Below, in pieces: positions 41,584-50,211 of a DNA stretch of 64,000 nucleotides. The translations under genes and the position numbers were made by a program. The stretch comes from CAZTAO01 sp964611645. GTDB lineage: Bacteria; Armatimonadota; UBA5829. The notes under the pieces are model-generated. The model saw nothing but the letters and a program-made list of their open reading frames with translations, did not search any database and was not told the origin of the DNA. Numbering within the stretch: position 1 is the first letter of the stretch; each line of letters begins with the position of its first letter. Location of the stretch: assembly GCA_964611645.1 (NCBI GenBank), contig CAZTAO010000010.1, positions 1 through 64,000 of the forward strand. Reading direction: 5' to 3'.

Positions 41584-43129
41584 CTACCTCACTGCTATCT
41601 CAACCCAATTTAGCGCGAAACTGCCGTCGGATTCCACTATTACCATGTTCTGGCCTTCGGCTGCTGCGGTTGGTGGGACTTCGTAGATGCGGCGGGCGCC
41701 TTGGGCCTCTGCGAATTTGCACTCCACGTTGTTGAGCTGGACTCGGGTCGGGGCCGCGCCTGTGTCCGTGATGATCTCCACGAAGGCTTTCTGGCCGGCC
41801 TTGGGCTTGGGGCCTATGTTGATGCCAAAGAACGATCTGGCAGCCTTGGTGGGCAGGTAGAAGGGCAGCGTGTGTTCGCCCTCTGCGTTGAATGAGTCTA
41901 CCGTGGTAAACGGGTGCCGCCTGGGCTGATCTGCAAGGCCGGCGTAGGTCCCGGCAGCCTTGAGGAATGCATTGTAATCAGCGCGCGGCCATTTGGGGTA
42001 CGTGTCGCCGTACCAGTTGAACAGGTAGACAGCATCCGCGCCCCTGTGCAGAGCCGATAGGCAGAACCCTCGGGCTTCTTCGGGGGTGGGGATCCGCCTG
42101 CCGCCCGCGCCGGAATCCAAGCCGCCCTCCAGGCACACAGCCAGTTGTGCCTTTGTTCCCGCCAGCATTCCCCGCCATGCCTCAACCGGCACATCGTTTT
42201 GAATGCCGGTGTAATAGGGGGAGATCGTGACGAGGTCCACCAGGCCCTGCTNNNNNNNNNNCCTGCTGCGCCCAGATGTCGGCGTCCAGGCCCATTCGGT
42301 GGGACGTCCACGGGTAGAGGTCCACCTTCACGGCAAGCTTCACAGGGTGCTTCAGCCGTTTCGCCGCCTTATCTGTGAGAGCTCTTGCCTCGCGGACAAA
42401 CGCAGTCATAATCGCCCCTCCCTGGCTCCACTGGCCGGGGTGAAAGTAGGCTGGGAAACGCATGTAATCCAGCTCTATTCCGTCCAAGTCGTATCGCTCG
42501 CACAGTTCCCGGATCAGGGCAAGATAATGCTCCCGGACCTCCGGCTGCGCGTAATCAAGCTCCATGCCCGCTCCGCCGCCGTCTCCCAGATACCACTGCG
42601 GATGCTCTCTCCAGAACTTACTGTGGTATGGGTGGTTGGGCGTCCCGCTGTAGTGGCAGTCGTTCATCCGCATCGAAAGCCACCCGGCAATGCGGGCCTT
42701 GCGGGTCCGAGCGAGTATGTGCTTGGGGAAATCGTTTCCGTCGGCGTGGAACTTGTAGTATGTCTTGAAGAACTCTCGCGTGAACTTGTCGGAGGCAGGG
42801 ACATCCGCAAAGAACGGCTGGTCATCGCCGAGCTTGGGGTCGTAGCCGTCCCACGCAGCTTCCCAGACATCACTTCGGTAGTTGGTGCGCTGGTTGGAGA
42901 CACAGATAAACAGGTCTGTCACGCCCGCGGAGGCGAGGTAATCCACGCTTGCATCCACCGATTTTGGCTCGATCGGCCCAAAGAAACCGGGGGAATAGGC
43001 GTCGTAGTCCAGGTTATACATCAGTCTGGGCTTGCCCGCCTTCTTCGGAGCCGCCTCGGTGGGAATAGACATGCCCACAAACAACAGAAGGGCCATCACA
43101 GCCACAATACACTTGAACCCGCACAACAT
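41584..43129 (-). CDS. GH10-like (GHL10) glycosidase split by a scaffold gap
   Basis: About 515 residues from the ATG at 43129 (GAGGTG upstream). A signal peptide ends near SIPTEA. The N-terminal part is a TIM barrel of the glycosyl hydrolase-like 10 group: LMYNLDYDAYSPGFFG, IAGWLSMRMND and YDLDGIELDYMRFPAYFHPGQW, where the two acidic residues of the last block are candidate catalytic groups. Ten N at 42252-42261 interrupt the barrel. After the gap the protein resumes with LVDLVTISPYYTG, an ADAVYLFNWYGD block and a C-terminal beta domain. With ten bases the two halves are out of frame, so the real gap must be a multiple of three. The gene itself is probably intact. Confidence 0.8.
42252..42261. 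other. Scaffold gap (10 N)
   Basis: Ten N inside the GH10-like gene. The flanking halves of the gene are out of frame across exactly ten bases, so the number is a placeholder and not the real length. Confidence 0.99.
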
Positions 43130-43291
43130 CACCACGCACCTCGCTATTGGTTAGATGAGATATGGTAACACTTGGAGGTCAGGCGTGCAAGGATGAGGGG
43201 CAAAACGAGAGAGTTCAGTATGTGGCATGTAAGTGACTTAGCGTAAATCACATAGCTGTGGCCTTCGGCTGCGAGTTCCAGACAATACCCG

Positions 43292-44044
43292 TCATCGAAT
43301 CTCCTGCTCGCCGTTTGTCTCAATTTTCCTGTTGTCGGGGTGGAGCGCTAACCAGGGCCGGATAGCTGTCGCGATGGCGGCCTGCACGGCATTCTGCTCT
43401 CGCGGCGTCTTTGGTCCGCCGCTTACAACGGTCAGCGGAAGAGTCGATATGAGCTTGCCTCCGGCAAGGCCAAGCAGGACAACTGTCGCAGCCTTCAGCG
43501 GATCTTCCCGTGGGGCGCTGTCCAGCTTCACATTGCGAGCGTCCAGGGACATCTCCCGCTTCTTTACATCCACAATGACCATATCCACCGTGCAGTCGGA
43601 CTTGGTCTTGGGTCCCAGGCCTATCCAGACGCTTCTCGTGTGCCAACGCGCGTGACCAGTGATGACCCAGTCTACTCCCAGCTTTTGGCCGAGTTTGAGG
43701 AGTTCCGTGGGCGGTGGGATGCCTGTTCTTTCCAAGGCCAGGTTATGGCCCATTTCGACAGTCCAAGTATGGACGACTCGTTCTTCCGGGATGAACTGAA
43801 AGCTGTCCTCACGAAAGAACAGCGATTTGGTGAGAACAGCCTGCAGGTAGTCTTTTGCGGTCTTCTGAGCGCCGGGTGTGCCATGCTCGTAGATCCAGGG
43901 CAGGATGGCAACGGACTCCGGGGCATTCAGGCGGGACTGTGCCGGTTCGTTTGTCGGCGCGGCCTCCTGCTCGCTTTGCGCCAGGCAGGGGATCGTTGCC
44001 ACAACGAGGAGGAAGAGGGCTATTAGTACGATTGCTCGCTTCAT
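43292..44044 (-). CDS. Secreted CsgG/LpoB-like fold protein
   Basis: 250 residues from the ATG at 44044 (TGGAGAA upstream). The signal peptide ends IPCLAQ at 22. The body has SVAILPWIYEHG, an LLKLGQKLGVDWVITGHAR block and CTVDMVIVDVKKRE, the order of strands found in CsgG, LpoB and related proteins of the TolB-N/CsgG fold, where ...GADYVITGxV is typical. The role is unknown; such proteins often build or regulate outer-envelope structures. It is the last gene of a minus-strand group of envelope proteins. Confidence 0.75.
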   Translation of the reverse strand: MKRAIVLIALFLLVVATIPCLAQSEQEAAPTNEPAQSRLNAPESVAILPWIYEHGTPGAQKTAKDYLQAVLTKSLFFREDSFQFIPEERVVHTWTVEMGHNLALERTGIPPPTELLKLGQKLGVDWVITGHARWHTRSVWIGLGPKTKSDCTVDMVIVDVKKREMSLDARNVKLDSAPREDPLKAATVVLLGLAGGKLISTLPLTVVSGGPKTPREQNAVQAAIATAIRPWLALHPDNRKIETNGEQEIR

Positions 44045-44172
44045 TGTTACATTCTCCAGCGGGAATAGCCCAAATGCAGTCGTGGCAAATGCGCATACGC
44101 GGTTGTTGCCCGCACAATGCGTATTTGCCACAGGGCCTGTCCGGAAAGCGGTCTCATTCGATAATGCTGATG

Positions 44173-44316
44173 CTATCCTCTCCTGCCGTTGAGCAGGTTG
44201 ACTATGAGCACTATCACCGCGACAACCAGAACGATGTGTATGAGGCTCCCGCCCACATGGAACGAGAAGCCCAGCAGCCACAGGATTATCAGGATTGCCA
44301 CTACTGTCCACAGCAT
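44173..44316 (-). CDS. 47-residue lmo0937-type membrane protein
   Basis: The ATG at 44316 has GAGGTGAAGG upstream. The 47-residue product starts MLWTVVAILIILWLLGF, has FHVGGSLIHI in the middle and a second hydrophobic stretch ending VNLLNGRRG. This matches the small two-helix lmo0937-type family common in bacteria, function unknown. It is too short for usual gene-length cutoffs, but codon structure, ribosome binding site and family pattern all agree. Confidence 0.88.
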   Translation of the reverse strand: MLWTVVAILIILWLLGFSFHVGGSLIHIVLVVAVIVLIVNLLNGRRG

Positions 44317-44404
44317 TTTCCTTCACCTCTCATTTGTTAGAAATCGGACACTTACACTATACCCGTCATCAATTATCATATTCACTTGCGTTGATCGACG
44401 AGAA

Positions 44405-44986
44405 TTACCGGATCCAGAGCCACACCATCAAACCAATGAGCGCGGCCACCATGATGCCTCCCAGAAGCAGTAGCATGAACCGTGCCCTGTCACCGCTGGT
44501 CGCTTCGCTGTCGGCCCGCTCATTTGCCAGATGCCTGAGCGTGGTCATGTGGGCTGCCTCCGTCTGAGCGCTCACCGCCTCCGCGTGCTGCTCTTGGGCG
44601 ACCGCCGTGGCTTCGGCTTCTCGCCCGGATGCCCGTACAGCCGATGCCTGGGCGATGAGCGCCTCTGCCTGCTGTTCCCTCGCGTCCTCTCTGGCGACCG
44701 CCTCTCTCCCGGATGCCTTAACGGTCTCTGCCTGAGCGATGAGGACCTCCTCACGCTGCTCTCTGGCATCCTGCTTGGCGACTGCTTCCCGCCCGGATGC
44801 GCGCACCGTTTCCGCCTGGGCGCTCAGGGCCACATCGCGCTGTTCCATCGCGGCTTCCTGGGCCTCGGTTTCCTTGCCTATTGCCTGCGCTGCGACTCTG
44901 ACAGCCACATCTCGTTCTACTGTTGCTTGTACAGCTTTCCCTCGAAGCTCTTCTGCCTCTTCGGGTGTTACTTGCTTCTCATCCAT
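44405..44986 (-). CDS. Tail-anchored coiled-coil protein with 28-residue repeats
   Basis: 193 residues from the ATG at 44986. Residues 50-77, 78-105 and 106-133 are three near-identical 28-residue units (four heptads each) with the core AQAETVxASGREAVAxxDAREQ; a fourth partial unit spans 134-145, and a looser one precedes them. The composition (Ala, Glu, Gln, Arg) and 28-residue period predict a continuous coiled coil about 100 residues long. A single membrane helix (170-192, MLLLLGGIMVAALIGLMVWLW) ends the protein, so it is C-tail anchored with the coil in the cytoplasm unless inserted otherwise. No known family is recognised. The repeats are also visible as 84-bp DNA repeats at 44588-44839. 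Confidence 0.8.
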   Translation of the reverse strand: MDEKQVTPEEAEELRGKAVQATVERDVAVRVAAQAIGKETEAQEAAMEQRDVALSAQAETVRASGREAVAKQDAREQREEVLIAQAETVKASGREAVAREDAREQQAEALIAQASAVRASGREAEATAVAQEQHAEAVSAQTEAAHMTTLRHLANERADSEATSGDRARFMLLLLGGIMVAALIGLMVWLWIR

Positions 44987-45154
44987 CGCACTGACCTGCC
45001 TTTCCTGATTGCGGTTCACATTGCCGCCCGCTTCAAATGGAGGGTCGCAAGCGGCCAAAGTATGCCTGCTGAATTCTCTGAGACTGCAGACTCTTCCTCT
45101 GGCCGCACTTGCGACCTCCGTTGTCATTCTGCGTACCAGGCTATAACGGCGCTA

Positions 45155-45862
45155 CTAGTTCTTCTTTCCATGACCTTTGCCGTTGCCCTTGCCGTTGCTG
45201 CCTTTGCTCTTGCCGTAGGCATTGTGCTTCGAGTTGACCTTGCCCTTTTCGTACTTCTTGCCTTCGGTGGGCGTGGCGTGGATCCACTTCGTCTGCGACT
45301 TGCTCTTCAGTTTCCACGGACCCTTGCTCTGCTTCTGCTTGTCAGAGTCCACCCAATATCCAATATGCTTACCTCGCTGGCCCCATGCCGGCGCCCAGGG
45401 CGGAGGTCCGCCGTGCCACGGCGCCTGGTTCCTCACAGTGGTCGTGCCCCAGCCGTTGGGTCCGAAGACACTCACTGTCGAAGTGGTCGGGGACCACTTC
45501 ATCGGGACATTGTAGTATTTCTTGAACGTCTCAGTGGACACATACGTCCTTCCGTTTATGACCACGGGCGGAGACGTGAGGTAGACCTGCCGGCCATCGA
45601 ATGTCGCGTTGGTCTTCCCTGGTGTCAGAGCGAACTTCTGTCCCTGGTAGGTGACAACGGCCTGGCTCGTATTCGGGTCCCAGCCCAGATCAGCTCCAAG
45701 GAACTTGGTCACGCTCTGCACGGGCATATAGGTATAGCCTTCATACACGAACGGCGTAGCCCCATTCGTGTTGATAACGGTTATGTTATCTGCGCCGGCA
45801 GGCACGCACGCCAGGCTTGCCGCCGCCAACAGTATTGACAGCCCAACGATTCTGCTCTTCAT
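45155..45862 (-). CDS. Secreted protein with copper-amine-oxidase-N-like (stalk) domain and basic tail
   Basis: 235 residues from the ATG at 45862 (AAGGAG upstream). The signal peptide ends VPAGAD near 28. Residues 30-135 form a CuAO-N/stalk domain pair: FVYEGYTYMPVQSVTKFLGADLGWD, then VVINGRTYVSTETFKKYYNVPMKW. The tail from about 145 is Pro/Trp-rich and then extremely Lys/Gly/Ser-rich (GKSKGSNGKGNGKGHGKKN), which would bind acidic polymers such as cell-wall or exopolysaccharide. No copper or redox residues are expected in this domain alone. Confidence 0.85.
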   Translation of the reverse strand: MKSRIVGLSILLAAASLACVPAGADNITVINTNGATPFVYEGYTYMPVQSVTKFLGADLGWDPNTSQAVVTYQGQKFALTPGKTNATFDGRQVYLTSPPVVINGRTYVSTETFKKYYNVPMKWSPTTSTVSVFGPNGWGTTTVRNQAPWHGGPPPWAPAWGQRGKHIGYWVDSDKQKQSKGPWKLKSKSQTKWIHATPTEGKKYEKGKVNSKHNAYGKSKGSNGKGNGKGHGKKN

Positions 45863-45912
45863 CACTTTCACTCCTTCGTTAATGCTCTTTCTCGGTTGTC
45901 CGGAAGCCTCTC

Positions 45913-45952
45913 GCAGTTTCCGGCAGGTACTCGTGACCTGCCGGAGAACTGC
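45913..45952 (-). terminator. Strong hairpin between two stalk-domain genes
   Basis: GCAGTTTCCGGCAGGT (45913-45928) pairs with ACCTGCCGGAGAACTGC (45936-45952), a 16-bp stem with one bulge and a 7-nt loop. There is no clear T tract. It probably ends or attenuates transcription from the gene at 47423. Confidence 0.55.
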
Positions 45953-45974
45953 TGCCGGACTGGGTTAACTGGGT

Positions 45975-47423
45975 CTATATCCTGTCGTACATTGTCGCGG
46001 TGCGGGTGTCGGCAGCCCATACGATACGGGTGCCGGTCGCCATCGCAAGGAAATGCAGAGGCACATATACCACTCCATTGCGCACTTGCGCCGGCGCTTC
46101 CATTTCCTCACGCTCTCCATTGAGCAGAGCGTAGGACTTCCCTATGTTCATCTGCAATGCGCCCCGAAGAGTGTCGAGGCTTATAGCCTGCAAACGCTCG
46201 TCATATTTGTAGGCGATCTTGGCCTGGTCCATCACGTTCGCAAGCGGAACGAGAACGATACCTGCCTCATCTACAGGCTGGTCGGTCAAGAATATGACCG
46301 CTCGATCACCGTCGTTCACTCGGACAGTCTGCAAAGAGGAACTGCCCGAAGAGGTCCATCCGTTCAAGTATGTAGAGCGCGCAAGAGCGAACGCCGGGCT
46401 CGGAACGTAGGCTATCTGTGTATTCATCAAGACGCCAAACTGGGTGCCCTGTGCGACTTTCACCTCAGTCGCCGCTGAGTTCTTCTTGTCGTACTCGCTG
46501 TAGAGATAACCGGCAGCGGCGCCCAACAGGGTGCCCAGGACGGTGTTCTTGGTAAGTCGGCCAAGAACATATCCACCAGCCGCTCCGATGCCTATGAACA
46601 GTAGTTGATTGTTCTTGCTGGCGTTTCGCACCACCAGACGCCCGTCTGCATTCTGCTGCACTGTTTTCTCGTCAAGTGAGACCAGTGAGCCCTGGGTGTT
46701 GATCGCTTGTCCGTCAGGCATTACTATCTGGCGGAATCCCAGGTTGATCAGCCCCGGCTTGCCGCCGCCGGCCTTCTGCACTTCCGACACAATACCGTTG
46801 ATCTTGGTGCCGAGAGGGAATTCTGCGTCTCCGTTGGAGGCCGAACGGACGGTCACCGTTACCGGGTCGCCTAGTCGGGTTGTCTCGGAGCTAAGCGCGT
46901 TATCCAGTGTGACCGGAATCACCGTTCCCACGGGTATGGCTAAGCTTTGTTGGGCCGGAGGGGTAATGACTATAGGAGGATTCCCGGCTACTGGAGTTCC
47001 ACCTGTGGTGATGTAGACTGTCTGGGTGGCTGCAAACCACTTGACGTCGGCTCCGAGGGCTTCGCTGACAAATCGCAGTGGAACCATCGTCGACCCACTG
47101 AGGATCATGGCCGGAGTATCGAGATCGACAACTCGTCCGTTTACTGTCGCGGTGTGAGATCCAATGGCGAGTTGCACATTAGTGTCTCCCTTGGTCGCCG
47201 TGATCAGTCTTGTGGGGGCGTTCCAGTCTACCTGCGCTCCCAGAGCCTCGAATATGCCGCGCAGCGGCACCATAGTCCTGCCACCCACTTGCGTCGGGGC
47301 TACACCAAATGACATCGGGTTGCCATTCACCTCGACCTGGATAGCTGCCATACTTGAGGTGATGGCAAATAGCAGCAGCGCTAACACCATCCCTGTTCTA
47401 CTCAGATACTGTACTGCTCTCAT
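45975..47423 (-). CDS. Secreted multi-domain stalk protein with glycine-zipper segment
   Basis: 482 residues, ATG at 47423. The signal peptide ends SSMA near 26. Two CuAO-N/stalk modules lie at about 28-145 (GGRTMVPLRGIFEALGAQVDW and GSTMVPLRFVSEALGADVKW). Residues 150-260 form a beta domain that begins LAIPVGTVIPVTLDNALSSETTRLGD, resembling bacterial conjugation/TrbI-like beta modules. Residues 268-310 are a Gly-rich membrane-active stretch (FIGIGAAGGYVLGRL, LGTLLGAAAGYL). A third stalk module (VYVPLHFLAMATGTRIVW) ends the protein. It is probably an envelope or surface-layer component. Confidence 0.85.
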   Translation of the reverse strand: MRAVQYLSRTGMVLALLLFAITSSMAAIQVEVNGNPMSFGVAPTQVGGRTMVPLRGIFEALGAQVDWNAPTRLITATKGDTNVQLAIGSHTATVNGRVVDLDTPAMILSGSTMVPLRFVSEALGADVKWFAATQTVYITTGGTPVAGNPPIVITPPAQQSLAIPVGTVIPVTLDNALSSETTRLGDPVTVTVRSASNGDAEFPLGTKINGIVSEVQKAGGGKPGLINLGFRQIVMPDGQAINTQGSLVSLDEKTVQQNADGRLVVRNASKNNQLLFIGIGAAGGYVLGRLTKNTVLGTLLGAAAGYLYSEYDKKNSAATEVKVAQGTQFGVLMNTQIAYVPSPAFALARSTYLNGWTSSGSSSLQTVRVNDGDRAVIFLTDQPVDEAGIVLVPLANVMDQAKIAYKYDERLQAISLDTLRGALQMNIGKSYALLNGEREEMEAPAQVRNGVVYVPLHFLAMATGTRIVWAADTRTATMYDRI

Positions 47424-47543
47424 TACTGGTTACCGTCTTCCTTTTCGTCTCCATTGACTTCTTGCATTCGGGCAAACTGGCGCACTCAATACGCCCTGAA
47501 TCTCTTCCTGGTCATCTTCGCCTGAGACCTTGTTGTTGGTCTG

Positions 47544-47915
47544 CTACTGTCCGGGCTGTACCGGCTCTTCAGTTGCGCCAGGGGCTCCTGCCGCACCCGC
47601 AGCTCCGGACGCGCCCGCCGCTCCGGCAGGCCCTGCAGCCCCAGTAGCGCCAGTCGCCCCTTGAGGACCAGGCTGGCTCTGTACTGGCATCGGCACCACC
47701 ACAGTCGATGTCGCCGCCGGTTGACTCTGGGTGGGTACCGCTACCGGTACCACCACAGTATTCGGCGTTGTCTGTGTTTGCACGGCATTGTTTGAGTTCG
47801 TGAAGGCTACGAAGCCTACCACTACCAGAGCTACAACTATCAGCATCATTACAATGAACCAGACCGACATGTACCACGCCGCGTCAGATTCATTGCGACT
47901 CATATTCGTTCCCAT
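47544..47915 (-). CDS. Membrane-anchored collagen-like protein
   Basis: 123 residues, ATG with GAGGCGAGAG upstream; a second in-frame ATG lies four codons in. One membrane helix covers about 17-38. Residues 83-115 are eleven Gly-X-Y triplets (GPQ, then mostly GAT, GAA, GPA, GAS, GAP), a short collagen-like stretch that could form a triple helix outside the cell, followed by an acidic tail. It lies at the head of the envelope gene run. No homologous family beyond the collagen-like pattern is recognised. Confidence 0.8.
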   Translation of the reverse strand: MGTNMSRNESDAAWYMSVWFIVMMLIVVALVVVGFVAFTNSNNAVQTQTTPNTVVVPVAVPTQSQPAATSTVVVPMPVQSQPGPQGATGATGAAGPAGAAGASGAAGAAGAPGATEEPVQPGQ

Positions 47916-47998
47916 CTCTCTCGCCTCTTTCTCAAGTTCCCGCGTTCTTGCTATGCGCCATCTGCCGCCGATTTCCTCGGTAAGGTTTAGTCACATAT

Positions 47999-48030
47999 AA
48001 TATAAACTACCCGAATCGTTGAAGTGTCAA
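47999..48030 (-). promoter_or_regulatory. Putative promoter of the collagen-like gene
   Basis: On the minus strand a perfect TTGACA (48030-48025) is followed after 19-20 bp by the AT-rich TTATATTAT. The spacing is longer than ideal. Confidence 0.4.
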
Positions 48031-48181
48031 CCAAGTTTACTTAGTCGTGGTGTTTGCTGAGGGAGGTTAGCTGTGGCACTGTGGTGACTTATTTGGGGGA
48101 CACGCTGGTGGGTATAGATAAAACCAGTAGTGGCACTGAGTCAGGCCCTGCTTCTGGCGGGGCTGACGGACTCGCAGTCAC

Positions 48182-48307
48182 GGAGGAGCACAATCATTAG
48201 AAGAACGCTAGTAGCAGTGGTTGTGGTTCTTGCACTGGCATTTGCTATCGGCGTCGGCGTCCAAGCTGGCGGTACACGTGCCGGCGGGCAGGTCTTCACC
48301 TGCCCGC
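48182..48307 (+). pseudogene. Signal-peptide gene remnant with ATT in place of the start codon
   Basis: GGAGGAG (48182-48188) is followed 7 bp later by ATT (48196) and a frame that reads RRTLVAVVVVLALAF and then AIGVGVQAGG, an almost perfect signal peptide. No ATG or good GTG start is available at that distance. A 10-bp perfect hairpin GCGGGCAGGT/ACCTGCCCGC with a CTTC loop follows at 48284-48307, and the frame then runs meaninglessly across the antisense of the next gene. It looks like the 5' remainder of a secreted-protein gene. The rest of 47916-48357 holds only a promoter-like site. Confidence 0.4.
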
Positions 48308-48357
48308 TTGCTTGCTGTATGTGTGTAATCCGCGAGACTACAGACCTACTTGATTGG

Positions 48358-48768
48358 CTATGGCGCCTTGCAGGCTGCCGCAGCCTTGGGGAATGTCTGC
48401 CTTATGTTCTTTTCCCAGGATTTCGCCTGCTTCCAGGTAGTAGTCTTGTTGAGGCGGGCATCAGTAGCGGAGACCGTGGTGATCAGAACGTTGTTGGCCA
48501 CTATCCTGTAGCCGCCGCCCTTCTTGGTAACGGTAACATTGATGTTGCCGGTATCACTGCACTGCATCAAGTTGGTCACGCGCTGTTGCACTATCTGCCT
48601 GCGTTCAGGCAAGGTGAGTTCATCTGTTCCGGTGCGCAGTCGCATAATCAGATAGCCGCCCATGTAGACGTCGTAGGTCTTGGGCAGTGATTGGGCTATT
48701 GCGGTTGCAGCCATCGCAACCAGCAGCAACAGCAAACACAGTCCTACAAAAATAGATCTCTTCTTCAA
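48358..48768 (-). CDS. Small secreted protein resembling a periplasmic domain of MscS-type proteins
   Basis: 136 residues from the TTG at 48768 (CGGAG 6 bp upstream); no in-frame ATG offers a comparable site, and upstream codons are repeat DNA. The signal peptide ends ATAIAQ near 26. The mature part has VYMGGYLIMRLRTGTDELTLPERRQ, LITTVSATDARLNKTTTW and a short helical end. The GG-x-x-L-x-x-RTGT...ERRQ pattern recalls the periplasmic N-terminal domain of some MscS-like channels, here without membrane helices. The function is unknown. Confidence 0.65.
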   Translation of the reverse strand: MKKRSIFVGLCLLLLLVAMAATAIAQSLPKTYDVYMGGYLIMRLRTGTDELTLPERRQIVQQRVTNLMQCSDTGNINVTVTKKGGGYRIVANNVLITTVSATDARLNKTTTWKQAKSWEKNIRQTFPKAAAACKAP

Positions 48769-48880
48769 AATATACTCCGACAAAGTCACACTGGGCTTCA
48801 ACTCATGGATACCCATTAATGGAACAACCCAAGCGGCCAGAGGAGTGTGGGCAAGTGCCCGGCGTGGCTGCAAGCCCCGA

Positions 48881-48913
48881 TTACAGCTTCGTCACCGTCA
48901 TCTGCATCCCCAT
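48881..48913 (-). pseudogene. 3'-end remnant of the gene at 50638
   Basis: A 32-bp stretch (48882-48913) is identical to the last codons of the gene at 50638-51543 (50639-50670). On the minus strand it still encodes MGMQMTVTKL followed by a stop codon (TAA here, TAG there). No further homologous coding sequence is visible upstream, so this is a broken duplicate of the gene tail. Confidence 0.6.
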
Positions 48914-49186
48914 CTTGTTCCCAGACCCCCAACCCAATCGACACCACCATCAGCCAACCAACCCTCGGCCTCACCTCTTCACCACCAGAGTTTGTTGCTC
49001 TGGCCCAGAAAATGCACCTCCATAATTACAAGTCAATTCAAGGGCCGTTTTGTTCACTAGTTTTCCGAAAATAGTTTCAACTATTTTTGGGGTGAGGCTG
49101 TACCGGGCTCTTTCGCTGGATCGTTTGATCGACTGATGGTTCGATTGTCTGATGGTTTTGGAGTGGATGGAAGCACCGTCCCTCAT

Positions 49187-49213
49187 CCCTCCAGGTTCTC
49201 CGAACCTGGAGGG
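49187..49213. repeat. Palindromic intergenic repeat, family A copy 3
   Basis: 12-bp perfect arms CCCTCCAGGTTC (49187-49198) and GAACCTGGAGGG (49202-49213) enclose the loop TCC. Confidence 0.85.
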
Positions 49214-49429
49214 CAACCACCGCTGCGCCCGCTGGCGGTGACTGCGTCAGAGCCTGCTCCTGGTTTACCACAACCCTCATTCGTGGTATTTGGGCCAGTA
49301 TATCAGCGCGGGTGGGTTGCTGGGTGGCGTGTGTTACCGGTTCTCAACCCGCACATGGGGGTTGCAGTAATCCAGCGATAGCGTCTATTCCAGGTAATCA
49401 TGATCCCCCCTCTTTGAGAGGGAATCCTA

Positions 49430-49470
49430 GTTTACTACAACCCTCATTTCTTTAGAATGAGGGGGTAAAC
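49430..49470. repeat. Inverted repeat GTTTAC-CCCTCATT / AATGAGGG-GTAAAC
   Basis: GTTTAC (49430-49435) pairs with GTAAAC (49465-49470), and CCCTCATT (49441-49448) pairs with AATGAGGG (49456-49463). The sequence is related to the GGGGTTGNNGTAAA element repeated in the same region. Confidence 0.65.
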
Positions 49471-49658
49471 AAGACGCCCCACCGGCAGGTTTGCTGGTGT
49501 GATGGGACGGATGATGGGAAGACCGCAGCGCAGACGTGATCCTCTCTCCCGGGGGGAGAGCTAGATGCCACCCCGAAAGCATCGACAAGGAGCGGAGCGA
49601 CTGCGATGCGATAGGGGGAGAGGGCGCTCTGTGACAATTACACACAGTGATTCCGTGT

Positions 49659-49918
49659 CATGAGCCAAGCCGATGTGGCGTACCTGCTGAATGACCGGTG
49701 ATGGGGGTTGGAGTAAGTCAGATGAACAGCCGGGGACATAGGAATCCTCTCCCCTGAGGGGGAGAGCTAGAGAGAGGGCGCTACCCTGCTGCAAGCACAG
49801 CAGCCCCCAAAGAACCACAAGCACCACTGAAACGACGACTTCGCCTACAGCCTGGAAGCACAGTCGAAACCGATACAGAGCGCCCTCTACCCAACCTTCC
49901 CCCCCAGGGGAAGGAGTC
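49659..49918 (+). repeat. 260-bp direct repeat, first copy
   Basis: Repeated at 49952-50211 (period 293 bp). From ACCGGTGATGGGGG onward the two copies are identical base for base; the first 35 bp differ at a few positions. It contains a CTCTCCCC palindrome. Both copies give minus-strand frames with the same unreal peptide. Confidence 0.9.
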
Positions 49919-49951
49919 CCTGCGTCTGTCGATCATACCGCGGCTCCGTAC

Positions 49952-50211
49952 CATGAGCCAAGCCGATGTGGCGTATCTGTCGGATTACCGGTGATGGGGG
50001 TTGGAGTAAGTCAGATGAACAGCCGGGGACATAGGAATCCTCTCCCCTGAGGGGGAGAGCTAGAGAGAGGGCGCTACCCTGCTGCAAGCACAGCAGCCCC
50101 CAAAGAACCACAAGCACCACTGAAACGACGACTTCGCCTACAGCCTGGAAGCACAGTCGAAACCGATACAGAGCGCCCTCTACCCAACCTTCCCCCCCAG
50201 GGGAAGGAGTC
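49952..50211 (+). repeat. 260-bp direct repeat, second copy
   Basis: Second copy of the repeat at 49659-49918; the copies are separated by 33 bp of unrelated sequence. Near-perfect identity means a recent duplication, gene conversion or an assembly artefact. Confidence 0.9.

Noticed and set aside
44531..45838. Plus-strand frame of 435 codons
   Set aside because: It is antisense to the coiled-coil repeat gene and the stalk-domain gene, and its Arg/Leu-rich stretches mirror their repeats.
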